Source of the DNA: Asterias amurensis
Taxonomy: Eukaryota; Echinodermata; Asteroidea; Forcipulatida; Asteriidae
Assembly (NCBI RefSeq): GCF_032118995.1
Contig: NC_092648.1
Span: forward strand, 15,218,450 to 15,282,449
Reading direction: 5' to 3'
Length of the DNA stretch: 64,000 nt
A program made the translations under genes and the position numbers. The notes under the pieces were generated by a model. That model was not told where the DNA came from. It saw nothing but the letters and a program-made list of their open reading frames with translations, and did no database searches. Below, piece by piece: positions 11,232 through 24,253 of this stretch (its first letter is position 1; every line of letters begins with the position of its first letter).

Positions 11232-14200
11232 ATGACAGTGTTGACGGTGTATAACAGTGTGTTGTCGGTGTCTTGACAGTGTATGACGGTGTTGATGGTG
11301 TGTTTATGGTGTTTGACGGTGTTGACATTTTGTTGGCGGTGTATGACGGTGTGTTTAAGGTTGTTTGACGGTGTTTGACGGTGTGTTAAGGTTGTAGACG
11401 GTGTTTGACGGTGTGTTTAAGGTGTTGACGGTGTTTGACGGTGTGTTTAAGGTGGTTGACGGTGTTTGACGGTGTGTTGAAGGTTGTTGACGGTGTTTGA
11501 CGGTGTTTGACGGTGTGTTGAAGGTTGTTGACGGTGTTTGAGGTTGTTGACGGTGTGTTTAAGGTGTTGACGGTGTGACGGTGTTTGACGGTGTGTTTAA
11601 GGTTGTTGACGGTGTTTGACGGTGTTTAAGGTTGTTGACGGTGTGTTTAAGGTTGTTGACGGTGTTTGAGGGTGTGTTTAAGGTTGTTGACGGTGTGTTT
11701 AAGGTTGTTGACGATGTTTGACGGTGTGTTTAAGGTGTTGACGGTGTTTGACGGTGTGTTTAAGGTTGTTGACGGTGTTTGACGGTGTTTAAGGTTGTTG
11801 ACGGTGTGTTTAAGGTTGTTGACGGTGTTTGAGGGTGTGTTTAAGGTTGTTGACGGTGTTTGAGGGTGTTGACGGTGTTTGACGGTGTGTTAAGGTTGTA
11901 GACGGTGTTTGACGGTGTGTTTAAGGTGTTGACGGTGTTTGACGGTGTGTTTAAGGTGGTTGACGGTGTTTGACGGTGTGTTGAAGGTTGTTGACGGTGT
12001 TTGACGGTGTTTGACGGTGTGTTGAAGGTTGTTGACGGTGTTTGACGGTGTTTGAGGTTGTTGACGGTGTGTTTAAGGTTGTTGACGGTGTGACGGTGTT
12101 TGACGGTGTGTTTAAGGTTGTTGACGGTGTTTGACGGTGTTTAAGGTTGTTGACGGTGTGTTTAAGGTTGTTGACGGTGTTTGAGGGTGTGTTTAAGGTT
12201 GTTGACGGTGTTTGAGGGTGTTGACGGTGTTTGACGGTGTGTTTAAGGTTGTTGACGGTGTTTAAGGGTGTTGACGGTGTTTGACGGTGTGTTTAAGGTT
12301 GTTGACGGTGTTTGACGGTGTGTTTAAGGTCGTTGACGGTGTTTTAGGGTGTTGACGGTGTTTGACGGTGTTTGAGGTTGTTGACGGTGTGTTTAAGGTT
12401 GTTGACGGTGTGACGGTGTTTGACGGTGTGTTTAAGTGTTTTAGGGTGTTGACGGTGTGTTTAAGGTTGTTGACGGTGTTTGAGGGTGTTGACGGTGTTT
12501 GACGGTGTTTAAGGTTGTTGACGGTGTGTTTAAGGTTGTTGACGGTGTGTTTGAGGGTGTTGACGGTGTTTGACGGTGTGTTTAAGGTCGTTGACGGTGT
12601 GTTTAAGGTTGTTGACGGTGTTTGACGGTGTGTTTAGGTGTTTTAGGGTGTTGACGGTGTGTTTAAGGTTGTTGACGGTGTTTGAGGGTGTTGACGGTGT
12701 TTGACGGTGTTTAAGGTTGTTGACGGTGTGTTTAAGGTTGTTGACGGTGTGTTTGAGGGTGTTGACGGTGTTTGACGGTGTGTTTAAGGTCGTTGACGGT
12801 GTGTTTAAGGTTGTTGACGGTGTTTGACGGTGTGTTTAGGTGTTTTAGGGTGTTGACGGTGTGTTTAAGGTTGTTGACGGTGTTTGAGGGTGTTGACGGT
12901 GTTTGACGGTGTTTAAGGTTGTTGACGGTGTGTTTAAGGTTGTTGATGGTGTGTTTGAGGGTGTTGACGGTGTTTGACGGTGTGTTTAAGGTCGTTGACG
13001 GTGTGTTTAAGGTTGTTGACGGTGTGTTTAAGGTTGTTGACGGTGTTTTAGGGTGTTGACGGTGTGTTTAAGGTTGTTGACGGTGTTTGAGGGTGTTTAA
13101 GGTTGTTGACGGTGTTTGAGGGTGTTGACGATGTTTGACGGTGTGTTTAAGGTTGTTGACGGTGTTTGACGGTGTTTGACGGTGTGTTTGAGGGTGTTGA
13201 CGGTGTTTGACGGTGTGTTTAAGGTTGTTGACGGTGTTTTAGGGTGTTGACGGTGTGTTTAAGGTTGTTGACGGTGTGTTTAAGGTGTTGACGGTGTGTT
13301 TGAGGGTGTTGACGGTGTTTGACGGTGTGTTTAAGGTCGTTGACGGTGTGTTTAAGGTTGTTGACGGTGTTTGACGGTGTGTTTAGGTGTTTTAGGGTGT
13401 TGACGGTGTGTTTAAGGTTGTTGACGGTGTTTGAGGGTGTTGACGGTGTTTGACGGTGTTTAAGGTTGTTGACGGTGTGTTTAAGGTTGTTGATGGTGTG
13501 TTTGAGGGTGTTGACGGTGTTTGACGGTGTGTTTAAGGTCGTTGACGGTGTGTTTAAGGTTGTTGACGGTGTGTTTAAGGTTGTTGACGGTGTTTTAGGG
13601 TGTTGACGGTGTGTTTAAGGTTGTTGACGGTGTTTGAGGGTGTTTAAGGTTGTTGACGGTGTGTTTAAGGTTGTTGACGGTGTTTGAGGGTGTTGACGGT
13701 GTTTGACGGTGTGTTTAAGGTCGTTGACGGTGTGTTTAAGGTTGTTGACGGTGTTTGACGGTGTGTTTAGGTGTTTTAGGGTGTTGACGGTGTGTTTAAG
13801 GTTGTTGACGGTGTTTGAGGGTGTTGACGGTGTTTGACGGTGTTTAAGGTTGTTGACGGTGTGTTTAAGGTTGTTGACGGTGTGTTTGAGGGTGTTGACG
13901 GTGTTTGACGGTGTGTTTAAGGTCGTTGACGGTGTGTTTAAGGTTGTTGACGGTGTGTTTAAGGTTGTTGACGGTGTGTTTAAGGTTGTTGACGGTGTTT
14001 TAGGGTGTTGACGGTGTGTTTAAGGTTGTTGACGGTGTTTGAGGGTGTTGACGGTGTTTGACGGTGTGTTTAAGGTTGTTGACGGTGTTTGACGGTGTTT
14101 GACGGTGTGTTTGAGGGTGTTGACGGTGTTTGACGGTGTGTTTAAGGTTGTTGACGGTGTTTTAGGGTGTTGACGGTGTGTTTAAGGTTGTTGACGGTGT

Positions 14201-15518
14201 TTGAGGGTGTTTTAGGTTGTTGACGGTGTGTTTAAGGTTGTTTTAGGGTGTTGACGGTGTTTGACGGTGTGTTCGAGGGTGTTGACGGTGTTTGACGGTG
14301 TGTTTAAGGTGTTGACGGTGTGTTTGAGGGTGTTGACGGTGTTTGACGGTGTGTTTAAGGTCGTTGACGGTGTGTTTAAGGTTGTTGACGGTGTTTTAGG
14401 GTGTTGACGGTGTGTTTAAGGTTGTTGACGGTGTTTGAGGGTGTTTAAGGTTGTTGACGGTGTGTTTAAGGTTGTTGACGGTGTTTTAGGGTGTTGACGG
14501 TGTTTGACGGTGTGTTCGAGGGTGTTGACGGTGTTTGACGGTGTGTTTAAGGTTGTTGACGGTGTTTGACGGTGTTTGACGGTGTGTTTAAGGTTGTTGA
14601 CGGTGTGTTTAAGGTTGTTGACGGTGTTTTAGGGTGTTGACGGTGTGTTTAAGGTTGTTGACGGTGTTTGACGGTGTGTTTGAGGGTGTTGACGGTGTTT
14701 GACGGTGTGTTTAAGGTTGTTGACGGTGTTTTAGGGTGTTGACGGTGTGTTTAAGGTTGTTGACGGTGTGTTTAAGGTGTTGACGGTGTGTTTGAGGGTG
14801 TTGACGGTGTTTGACGGTGTGTTTAAGGTCGTTGACGGTGTGTTTAAGGTTGTTGACGGTGTGTTTAAGGTTGTTGACGGTGTTTTAGGGTGTTGACGGT
14901 GTGTTTAAGGTTGTTGACGGTGTTTGAGGGTGTTTAAGGTTGTTGACGGTGTGTTTAAGGTTGTTGACGGTGTTTGAGGGTGTTGACGGTGTTTGACGGT
15001 GTGTTTAAGGTCGTTGACGGTGTGTTTAAGGTTGTTGACGGTGTTTGACGGTGTGTTTAGGTGTTTTAGGGTGTTGACGGTGTGTTTAAGGTTGTTGACG
15101 GTGTTTGAGGGTGTTGACGGTGTTTGACGGTGTTTAAGGTTGTTGACGGTGTGTTTAAGGTTGTTGACGGTGTGTTTGAGGGTGTTGACGGTGTTTGACG
15201 GTGTGTTTAAGGTCGTTGACGGTGTGTTTAAGGTTGTTGACGGTGTGTTTAAGGTTGTTGACGGTGTTTTAGGGTGTTGACGGTGTGTTTAAGGTTGTTG
15301 ACGGTGTTTGAGGGTGTTGACGGTGTTTGACGGTGTGTTTAAGGTTGTTGACGGTGTTTGACGGTGTTTGACGGTGTGTTTGAGGGTGTTTAAGGTTGTT
15401 GACGGTGTGTTTAAGGTTGTTGACGGTGTTTTAGGGTGTTGACGGTGTGTTTAAGGTTGTTGACGGTGTTTGAGGGTGTTTAAGGTTGTTGACGGTGTGT
15501 TTAAGGTTGTTTTAGGGT
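11232..15518 (+). repeat. 4.3-kb GT-rich minisatellite with higher-order repeats
   Basis: The array is continuous and built from words such as GTTGACGGTGT, TTGACGGTGT, GTTTAAGGTT and TTTTAGGGTGT. All copies share one orientation, so the plus strand is almost only G, T and A, with C confined to GAC and rare GTC. Longer blocks recur: about 145 bp at 11391 returns at 11895 (offset 504); a 202-bp block beginning with TTTAGGTGTTTTAGGG is tandem at 12633/12835; about 280 bp around 13681 returns at 14971 (offset 1290). A GATGG variant is shared by the blocks at 12835 and 13382. Stops occur in every frame, so it is non-coding. Confidence 0.95.
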
Positions 15519-15549
15519 TCAAGCAAACAGTATGTTCACACAAAAACTG

Positions 15550-17840
15550 TGCTGTTCTCCAACAAAGACTCGCTGAATGATACATATAGTAAAAAAACTA
15601 CTTGATACCAAGACTAAGTGTTACTGTATGCCATGAACCAAAGTCTTCCATGCTTGGCCCCACTGTAGAAGGATGTACTGACTGCTGAGATGGATCAAGA
15701 GAACAAGGCAGTAAGGTTAAGTATGAGGTAAAGTATAAATGTAGGGTAATGGTAAACCCTATGGGTAAGGTTAGGGACACCGTGGTTATCGCGGTTATCC
15801 TAACAAAAGGGCTAACCAACATTTTTCCTCCTACAGCAAAATAACTACTTTCTTTTCACAGCAAATAATTCCTCTTTCCTCTGCAGCAAAATAAGAACTT
15901 TTTTCACCGGTAATAATAACCATTTTTATTTTTTTCTTCACCAGATATCAACTTATTCTTGAACGACTTTGGAGAAGGGTAAAGTATTTTGGTAGGGTTT
16001 GGTTGGTAAGTTCTGTAAATAACAACTTTCCAATCACATGTAATAATCTAGTTTGATATTTGTTTGTCTTACAGCTTTAATTCCTGACTGTTGATGGCAC
16101 ATTGCATATGATGGCATTTCTGGGACACTGCTGATCACAGAGTTTGAAGTTACAGCAAGCTCAGGTATAAGGTAAAGAGGGTGCTCATATTGTTTAGAAA
16201 TTTTCTCAACTTCATTTGTTATTTTCTGTTACAGGTTCTGTTTTTTTCATCTGAGGACCCTCTCTTCATAGCTGATGGTATCTAATCTGAGTGAAGCTAC
16301 CATGTAATGGAGATGATGGGTATCGTATTTTTCATTTCTCTCTCTTTCTCTCTTTTTTCTTGTTTGTTTAAGAAAAGAAAGAAGTTATGATACAAAGACA
16401 TGAAATTAATTTAAAATCCAAGGGTTTTAGAGGAAAGAGGACCAAAAGTCATACTTTTCTAAATGGGTTTGATGCAGAAAGGAATCTTCATCCAAATATT
16501 TTACAATGAACAAACTTGCAGTACACATTATTGGAAAAGGGAAGTTAGAATAATTTTGACACCATGTGCATCTGTTTCTTTGAAAAAGTGGAAAAACTAG
16601 AAGCTAGTTTCTTCATAAGTTTTTTTTCAGCCTTTAACTGACATTCCTTTGTTGAAACTCTGACCAGACACTCAGTGTCAAAACCAAACATTTTCATTAT
16701 TATCTTTTCTTGAAATGGGGGGTGGGGGAACAACACTGCAAGTATTGTTCAGAACTTCTCTCAACTCCATATTTTGTTCTTTTTTTACAGGTTCTAGTTT
16801 CTTCAGGTGAGGACCCTTTCTTCATTGATGTAATCTGATCCAATGGAGCTACCATGCAATTGAATTTGGTATTATATATTTTTGGTCTTTATTTTTTTCC
16901 TTTTTTTTTTCATGGAAAGTAAGAAATGATGATGAAACGGCATAAGTTTGCTTTAAAATCCAAGAGTTTCAAAGGAAAAAGGACCAAAAGTCCTACGATT
17001 TAATTTTGCAGGGCACACATTTTTGAAAGGAAAGCACATGTTGAAATAATAATTTTTAAAGGAAAGAGTGAAATAAAACTTGGTCTGCTTAAACAAGTTT
17101 TATCTTGGTCCTTAAGTTGAATGCGGAAAATCCTTTAATTGTATATTCCCTTGTTGAAACACTGTTCAGTACACTCATTGGGGGGGGGGGGGTTACTGGT
17201 GAGAGCAAGGGCATTAGATTCAGGGGTTGGTTTGATGCACAAATATAGGTCTGGTACATGAAACTTCCATGTATACCAAACCATAAGGTTTATCGCGAAT
17301 AGCAAAATATCAAGAGAGGGCGCTGTTGAACCCACACAAAGGTATAGGCGTTGCGTGCGCGAGTTGTAGAAACTGCATAGAAACGGCCCCATATTCCTTC
17401 CCACAATGCATTGCGTTTCTGAATCGCGATAAATCTTATTACTTGTGCATTTTTTTTTCAACCTCATTTGGTGGTCCAGGAGGGGTTCTCAATGTTTCTG
17501 ACAGGATGGGGGTGCTACTCCCCAAAGTCACTCTCTGTTTACGCCACTGAGTACACTGAATAAGTTTCCTAAAATAACGGAACACCAATGGTTGTTGAAC
17601 ACTGAATATTCACTCAATTACAACTTTCAAGAAACAATGCATTTTAACACCCATTTCTATTATTTATTACTTTCAGCATTCGGTGCTTTTTTGATGAGAT
17701 GACTCCGCCCCAAGACATGGATGAGACTGAGGTCACTGGAGGTTTACTTCAGGATCAGAGACAGAGAGGGAGCACTCTCCAGACCAATGCATCCATCTAG
17801 TCCATCTAAGAGTAACTTGGGTCTTCTTTTTTTAAATCAC
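15550..17840 (+). repeat. Duplicated multi-exon-like non-coding locus, copy A
   Basis: It matches 23890-27735 in the same order and orientation as a series of islands: 15589-15990, 16074-16180, 16195-16330 (duplicated internally at 16740-16880) and 17660-17830. Island edges often carry splice-like signals, such as pyrimidine tracts ending in TTACAG, CTGCAG or TTTCAG, and GGTAAGT. Only short frames are open. It is probably one copy of a spliced long non-coding or degenerate coding gene; its identity is unknown. Confidence 0.6.
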
Positions 17841-17986
17841 AGCTTTTACTGAGGCTCTATTTTGTTCTCTGTCTGTAATTTTAAAAACATACAAATTGGG
17901 CTGGGGAAGTCAAAAGGTCAAAGCTGTGGTTTAAAAAAAAATGGCCCATATTATGTTCAACTCATGTTGTACATGCAATTTTGTAA

Positions 17987-18358
17987 TTTAAAGACACTGG
18001 ACATTTTTGGTAATTACTCAAAACATTCATTAGCATAAAAACTTACTAGATTCTGAGCAATGGAGAGCTGTTGATAATATAAAACTTTGTGAGAAGCCAC
18101 TCGCTCTCTGAAGTAACATAGTTTTTGAGAAAGAGGTTATTTCTCACTGAAATATTTGAATATGAGGAAAACTTCAGGCATGAAACCTTTCTCAGACATC
18201 TGAAAGTTGAAAAATTTGTGTTTTTCTTCATTGTTTTCTTGCACATTTGATGACAAATTGAGCCCAAGTTTACACATGTTTGTTAATTAATGCATATGTT
18301 GAGATGTATCAAGTGAAAGTTCTGATCTTCGACAATTACCAATAGTGTCCAGTGTTTT
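17987..18358. mobile_element. MITE family 1 (AAAGGCACTGGACAC ends)
   Basis: Terminal inverted repeats read TTAAAGACACTGGACA at the left and TGTCCAGTGTTTTC at the right, with ATTGGTAATT-like inner repeats and about 370 bp length. The interior GAAGTAACATAGTTTTTGAGAAA is shared with the other five copies in this window. Confidence 0.8.
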
Positions 18359-18570
18359 CTGTAACTATCAGTATGAGCTAGAAATTAAGGGTTGATGAGA
18401 CACCATCTTGTCAGTTCTTAAGTCATCTCAACAGCAACTTTACTGATGAGGTGGCTGGATTGACCTAGCATCTTTAGCACTTGAGAAAGTAGTTTGTTGT
18501 ATATAGCCTCTTAAAACAATGAATGTGAGAAATAGTGTTATCAAGATAATGAGTTAAATATAAAGAAACT

Positions 18571-18897
18571 GGGGTGTAATTCACAAAGGTAGTCCTAACT
18601 TTGGACTAGTCCTAGGCAATGCTAAGAGATAGGACCAGTCCTAAGTTAGGATGAGTTACTGGTCCTAACTTAGGACTGGTCCTATCTCTTAGCATTGCCT
18701 AGGACTAGTCCTAAGTTAGGACTACCTTTGTGAAATCCACCCCTGTGGTCGATTTCACAAAGAGTTAGGACTAGACCTAATTTAGGACTGGTCCTAGGAG
18801 ATATACAAACTGCATGGATAGTCCTAAGTTAGGACGAGTAACTGGTCCTAACTCGAGATAAGACTAGTCCTAACTCTTTGTGAAATCCACCTCTGGG
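18571..18897. mobile_element. Two adjacent foldback elements, AGTTAGGACTAG family
   Basis: 18571-18745 is an almost perfect palindrome: TCACAAAGGTAGTCCTAACT on the left pairs with its complement ending TTTGTGAAATCCACCCC, with internal arms of about 75 bp. A second element (18746-18897) follows directly, with TTTCACAAAGAGTTAGGACT ends. A third copy lies at 57193-57345. Confidence 0.85.
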
Positions 18898-19829
18898 CAG
18901 ATTAACTTGAGGAATTGTGTCTTTGGTGACACAAGAATGGAATTTGGTTCACAGTCAGAGTATGTCATCAGGAAAAAATGATATTGCTATCGAAGTTTGG
19001 TCTTTAAAAAAAGTACAGATAGAATAGTCATCAGTTTTCAAAATGGCTGCAATTGTTTGTTATTCTACCTATAGTTCTTCATGGACACATCTTTGATGGC
19101 CTATAGACAAGTATCTTTTTCTTTACATGATATGACTGTGTGCCAATTACTAAGTATCATCAAACACATAATTCCATTACCTATCTGCCACACTAAAAAT
19201 GTCTGTATACTGTGGGGCTTTCTATTCATGTGGTAAAATTACACAACAGCTATAGTGGGAATCGAACCTTTTTTTTTGGGGGGGGGGGCGCGTAAAACAG
19301 AAACGGAACAAATTGAAAGTAAAACAATTATGGAAATTTATTCTGAAAAAAAAAACCAATATTGTACTTTTATAATAGTTGGTTCGCCTGGCCACCAGTC
19401 AGAGGAATAAGCACTGTGAAAAGAAAATAGAAAAATACCCCCAAAACAAGACATGCAATGTAAGTTCTTTACTAAGAAATTTCATCATTTGTCATAAATT
19501 AATATTTTGGGTTACACAACTTTGCCTACAAAAAACTGTACAGTCAAAAAGAAAGACAGTTAACAAAACTATTTTAAAAACATAGCATTCTAATCACCTT
19601 TATAGTGTTATGAATCACTTGGATTTATGTATTTATCAGATAATATTAAGTTAATTTTCAGGGTATTTTTTTGCATGAAATAAACTACATTATAAATGAA
19701 TGAGACACAGTGTCAAGTAATAAATTATTTGAGGGTCGTTTCTTAAGGTTTATTGAAATTGGGTGTAATGTTGCTCTTGGGACTATTATAGTTTACTCAA
19801 TTTTGGGGAACTGACTCAAAACTAACTTC
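18898..19829. other. Unassigned A/T-rich stretch
   Basis: No gene or repeat family recognised apart from a poly-T/poly-G junction near 19270. The GGGAATCGAACC just before it is a lone B-box-like relic. Confidence 0.4.
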
Positions 19830-21140
19830 TAAAATCTTTGGACATAAAGCCAGAAAGGGATCAAGAAGGGCTGGTCTTGGGGTCGGTGTGAGGCTTTGGG
19901 ATGGGTCTGAGGATCAGTTGGGATAGGTTCGTGGGTGTTATGTTCAGGGTGGTGGGAAAGCAAGTTGTGGTAGGGAGTTTCAAGTGCGGGGCTTAGGAAA
20001 TGGGGATGTGTCGGACCTTGAAAATAGGGGTCCACGGGTAAAAACTTTTCATTTAAAAATGTAGACGAGAGTAACAAATTAACACCGTTAAAACTGCATA
20101 CCGCCCTCTGTTGTCGGAATTGGTTCATTTTGGCCAGGACTTTCTTCCTCCATCCCCCCCCCCCCCAAAAAAAAAAAAAAATAAAAAATAAAAAATAAAA
20201 CAAGATTGGGGTTGACGGGGCCAGGGGATGGGTGTGAGGGTCAGTAGGTATAATGCTCATTGGAAATGTTGGCAACTAATTGTAAGGGGTAGTGTCTGGT
20301 CTGAGCGTAGGGGATGGTGGTTGGGGAAAATCTGGGTGGGGCTGAGTTGAGTTTAAGGGTAGGAGGGGGATAGTAAAGGGCCTGTCGGGATAGGTTTCGT
20401 TTGTATCACGAGCAGCAGGTTGACGGGTGGGGGATGGGTGTTGGCAGGTGGGGAAGAATGTGAAGTTGGGGAGTTTTGAGCTTGCATGACTATAAGAAAA
20501 CAAGGGGGCGGGGGTAGAAGAGGGTATGGTAGGGGATGGTGTCAGATCTAAGAAGTAGCATTTTTCGTTGGCCTCAACATTTATTAGTAACTATTAAAAT
20601 AAATGCTGACCAGTTTAATGGGATTGTCGGCAACAATCGATACGGGCAAAAACTTGCAATTTAAAGCTGACGAGAGAAAAAGTGACACCGTTAATATTGC
20701 ATACCGCCCTCTGTTGTCGGAATTGGTCCAATTCTTTTTTTCAAAAACAGAGAAGGGGTGGTGTGGGGGTTGATGTATGGGAAAGGATTGATGTGAGGGT
20801 CAGTAAAAGAAAAAAAGACTCTGTTAGACGCTAGTTGTTTGGGATAGGGTTGGGTCTGTGGGTAGGGGGTGGTCGTTAATGATAGGGCAAGATATGGTCA
20901 GGGTATAGGTTTTGGGGAGATGACTGAGGGGGGAGCCTGGTGTGAGGGGGAGGGGAGGAGTGAGGCAATATGTTTCCCTGATATTTGTTGTAATAGCTGG
21001 GTGTAATAAGGGTAGGGGATGTGTGTGTAGGGTGGTAGGGGAATGGTTTCATGGTAGGGAGATTCGGTTGTAACTGAAGGTGGGTGGATGTAAGGGTAGG
21101 AGATTGGGGTATATTCTTTAGTAGGGATAGGTTCGTAATG
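19830..21140. repeat. G-rich degenerate repeat tract with three GACACCGTTA units
   Basis: The plus strand is dominated by GGGT, GGGA and GTAGGGG words with almost no CCC, and has no clear fixed period. Two copies of the dispersed unit TAACACCGTTAA...CCGCCCTCTGTTGTCGGAATTGG lie within it at 20041-20135 and 20642-20735; a third follows at 21312-21370. The matching C-rich tract at 4.5-4.7 kb is the inverted counterpart. Confidence 0.55.
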
Positions 21141-21224
21141 TGCTAGACCTAGGTGTCAGAAAATTGTGCTGATCGTTGGAGTAGTAAAACTTTTGTAAAT
21201 AATAGTATAAGTATAACCAATTCT

Positions 21225-21290
21225 TATATAGCGCATTTCACAATAACCGTCTCAAGATTGTTGGTATGATTGTCAAGAATCGCGCTACTA
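21225..21290 (-). mobile_element. Inverted LINE/SINE 3'-end fragment
   Basis: On the minus strand TGAAATGCGCTATATAAGAA is the kind of GCGCTATATAAG tail found at the 3' end of invertebrate CR1/L2-like elements. Only the end is present. Confidence 0.35.
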
Positions 21291-21311
21291 AAAAAATAGG
21301 CAAGAAACTTT

Positions 21312-21370
21312 CTGACACCGTTAAACCTGCATAGCGCCCCCAATGTCAGAATTGGTCAATTTCGCCCAGA
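21312..21370 (+). repeat. GACACCGTTA dispersed unit, third plus-strand copy
   Basis: TCTGACACCGTTAA, CTGCATAGCGCCCC, then CAGAATTGGTCAATT; same word order as the copies at 20041 and 20642. Confidence 0.5.
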
Positions 21371-21804
21371 GCTGTGTCTGATTTCGGCTGATTTCTAGAA
21401 TATCTAATTTAACCGTTATGTCTAAAACATTGTTTTGGTCTGTCCAATGGGTCTTCTACCATGGTTCAATAGTTTAGTTTCTCACTGTTTTAATAAATGA
21501 ACCAATTCCATGCTGGAATGGACGAGTTGCCTGACCCATGATGTTGTATCATTAAAACAAATAGATTTGCGACAGCACACAGGGACATGTTGGAGTAGAT
21601 TGCAACTGGAGAACTTGTAATGAGGGGATCGATAAATAAAGTGTTGTAAACATGAATTTCGCCGGCAGAACCATGCAGGCTTCAAACTTTCCCCTTTTTT
21701 TTGGCAGAGCATGCAAAGGTTGTCATTTAAATGTTTAAAATGAGCTCAAAACAAAATTCCAACCACAGGTGTCTTTTCAAGCCAAGCAGGGCAACAGGGA
21801 GGGG
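21371..21804. other. Unassigned stretch
   Basis: No coding or repeat signal recognised before the duplicated block begins near 21805. Confidence 0.4.
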
Positions 21805-23312
21805 CTTCTGCTAAATCTTGAAATGTAGCAAAATAAGGAATGCAACTGCCTTGTTATGCAAATTTCTTTTTGGGGCGCGTGCCATGATAATGATAATGCT
21901 ACAGTTATAGTGCTGCAGTGGGGCGAGCGTGTGTACTGAAACGCCATACAGTTAAATTGTAGCAGTGAGGACCACGGACGTCAACATGGCTCTTTCTTCG
22001 GCTTTTACACGGGATTTGAGGAACTCGAACTGGACGAAAATTGACATTTTACAATCCTACCACATTAAAAGGAATCTTTAGACACTTTAGGAAGGCTATT
22101 GATTGAGTACTGTTTGTCAAAAATCTGTTTTTTCTGTGTTGAGTTTGCAACCAGTTTGGAGAGCTCCTCGAAGTTGAGCGCGGGATTTCACGGACGATAA
22201 CTATAATGGATGCAACTTCGCTGTTGAGCCTCCCACTTGCTTGCGAGTTCCACGGAATAAGCATTAGCCTTCTCTATTAATGTTGACCTTAAAACAGACA
22301 ATGGGAACTCAAATAACAATGTTAAACTTCTTCTGGACAAAAAACTGCAGCAAAGTTTGACAACTTGTCGTTTTTCTTTGGAGTTCTTCACCAGGGGGAA
22401 CTTGCCAGCCCCGGGAGAGCAACGCACCGGTGAACTATGCCTGCAGCCCCGGGAGATCCGTCAGTGTTCATCCAAGGAACATGAATTCATATGAGTGTGG
22501 AGAATGTTGTCGATGGATTGGTTTTTCTTTGACATTCCAGTGTCAAAAACTGAACGAAACTTTTGACAGTAAAATCATTGGTTTCCAGAAACTTTAGCCT
22601 ACTTGTGTAAACCAATGGAAAATTTGACACTATTTTGAAGAGACTTTTATCTATGGATTGTGTGGTAAATGGTTTCGTCACAAGGTAAAGACAGAGTATG
22701 GAAAGGCAACGTGACGGTAAGCGAAGATCTAACCACATTCCCCCAAAAAATAATCTTGCGGGTTTTATATTTCAGAATATTAAACGAGGTGCTTGTTGAT
22801 GTTGTCAACTTGTATTGTCTTTCTTGGTGAAGTTACCACAACTGCTTGATCTTTCGAGATGGTTCAATTTTCCTTGCGTTGCATGTTGGTCGTAGCCAGT
22901 GATGCATTGTTGTAATTTTTGGCTCAAGTCAATGGAAGTTTTCTCTGGGTTGTTACAAGCTGATGTCAACAGTTGTCATGTTTAACTCAAAATATTTTCA
23001 TGATTAAATAATTGCTATATATCTAGTTAACCTATTTTTTTTTCTGGCACTGCCTGTACCCTCTTGTAATACTTTTTAAATATGTTTTCTCTGTACATAA
23101 GTTTGACCTTTTTGTTCTTAAAATTGAGACTAAATACAAAAGAAAAACACAGAACGTTTAAAATAAATAAAAACACAATATTGTCAAAAAATTACTACTA
23201 TGCAAAAGGTAGCAAATAAATTATTACAGTTACACACAGTTATTTCTACTACACAATATTTTAGAAATTGAAATGTAAGTGGTCCACACACCAAACTTAA
23301 ACTTGTTGTGCA
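21805..23312 (+). repeat. Duplicated block, copy 2 (pair with 5711-7162)
   Basis: Full-length direct paralogue of 5711-7162, including the octamer (21856-21863), the GTTCTTCACCAGGGGGAAC word near 22384 and the 3' ACACAATATTTTAGAAATTG word. In this copy the downstream island locus begins only about 600 bp later, against about 8.4 kb in copy 1. The extra length in copy 1 is mostly satellite and inserted elements. Confidence 0.75.
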
Positions 23313-24253
23313 ATCTTGCAATATTGTCAGCATTGACCAATTGAATATGTTTTACGTTCAAAAGTCCTTACTAACAAATAAATTAACAAATAAATCATGT
23401 GGTTAAACAGCAAATTACACAACAACTCCTGAGCCCAACACCAACAACCAAGCTTTATGATTACAAAAGCCCATACCAGCTAAGAACAGTAACTATCTAT
23501 CATAAGACTGTGTAGCAGTGCTAATGTATACGGGCGCATGCGATTTATTTTACTCTAAAAAATAATTAAGGCAAATACCAGCAGAAGAAAAATTACAAAA
23601 CCGCAGCAAAAAAAAAGAAAAAAAGAAAGAAATGATGACTCTCTCTATTGACTGCTCTGCTCTTTGATGACCTGAAGATACCAGCCATGGAGACTGAAGA
23701 CAATGGTAAACAGTTGTGCATGGTAAGTAATTATAGAAGGCTTAGAGTAAAATGTCAGTGTAGGTCTAGAAAATATACCACTAATTATTTCCTCCTAACA
23801 GATTGAGAAGTCTCCTGATGGCTGGTAATGTATAGGCAGTGTACTTAGTCTTGGTTCAAGTGCACAGTATTTTGGTCACGAAAATTTCGAAAGATTTGTT
23901 GTTCTCAAAAAAAGTTTCACTGATGAAATAAATGTAAAAAGACTCACTGATGAATAAAATGTTTTAAAAAAACTACTTAAAACCAAGACTAAGTATTACT
24001 GCAAGCCACGAAACAAAGTCTATGATGCTTGGCCCCACTGTAGAAGGATGTACTGGCTGCTGAGATGGAACAAGAGAACAAGGCAGCAAGGTTAAGTATG
24101 AGGTAAAGTATAAGTAGGGTAATGGTAAACTCTATGGGTAAGGTTAGGTGCACCGTGGTAAGCGGTTTTCCTAACAAAAGTGCTAACCACAACTTTTCCT
24201 TCCACAGCAAATAATTCCTCTTTCCTCCAACAGCAGACTAACTACTTTCTTTT

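Noticed and set aside
19829..20503. Two adjoining minus-strand frames of 148 and 75 codons rich in Pro, Thr and His
   Set aside because: They follow from the G-rich degenerate repeat tract; composition is repeat-like and no domain is visible.
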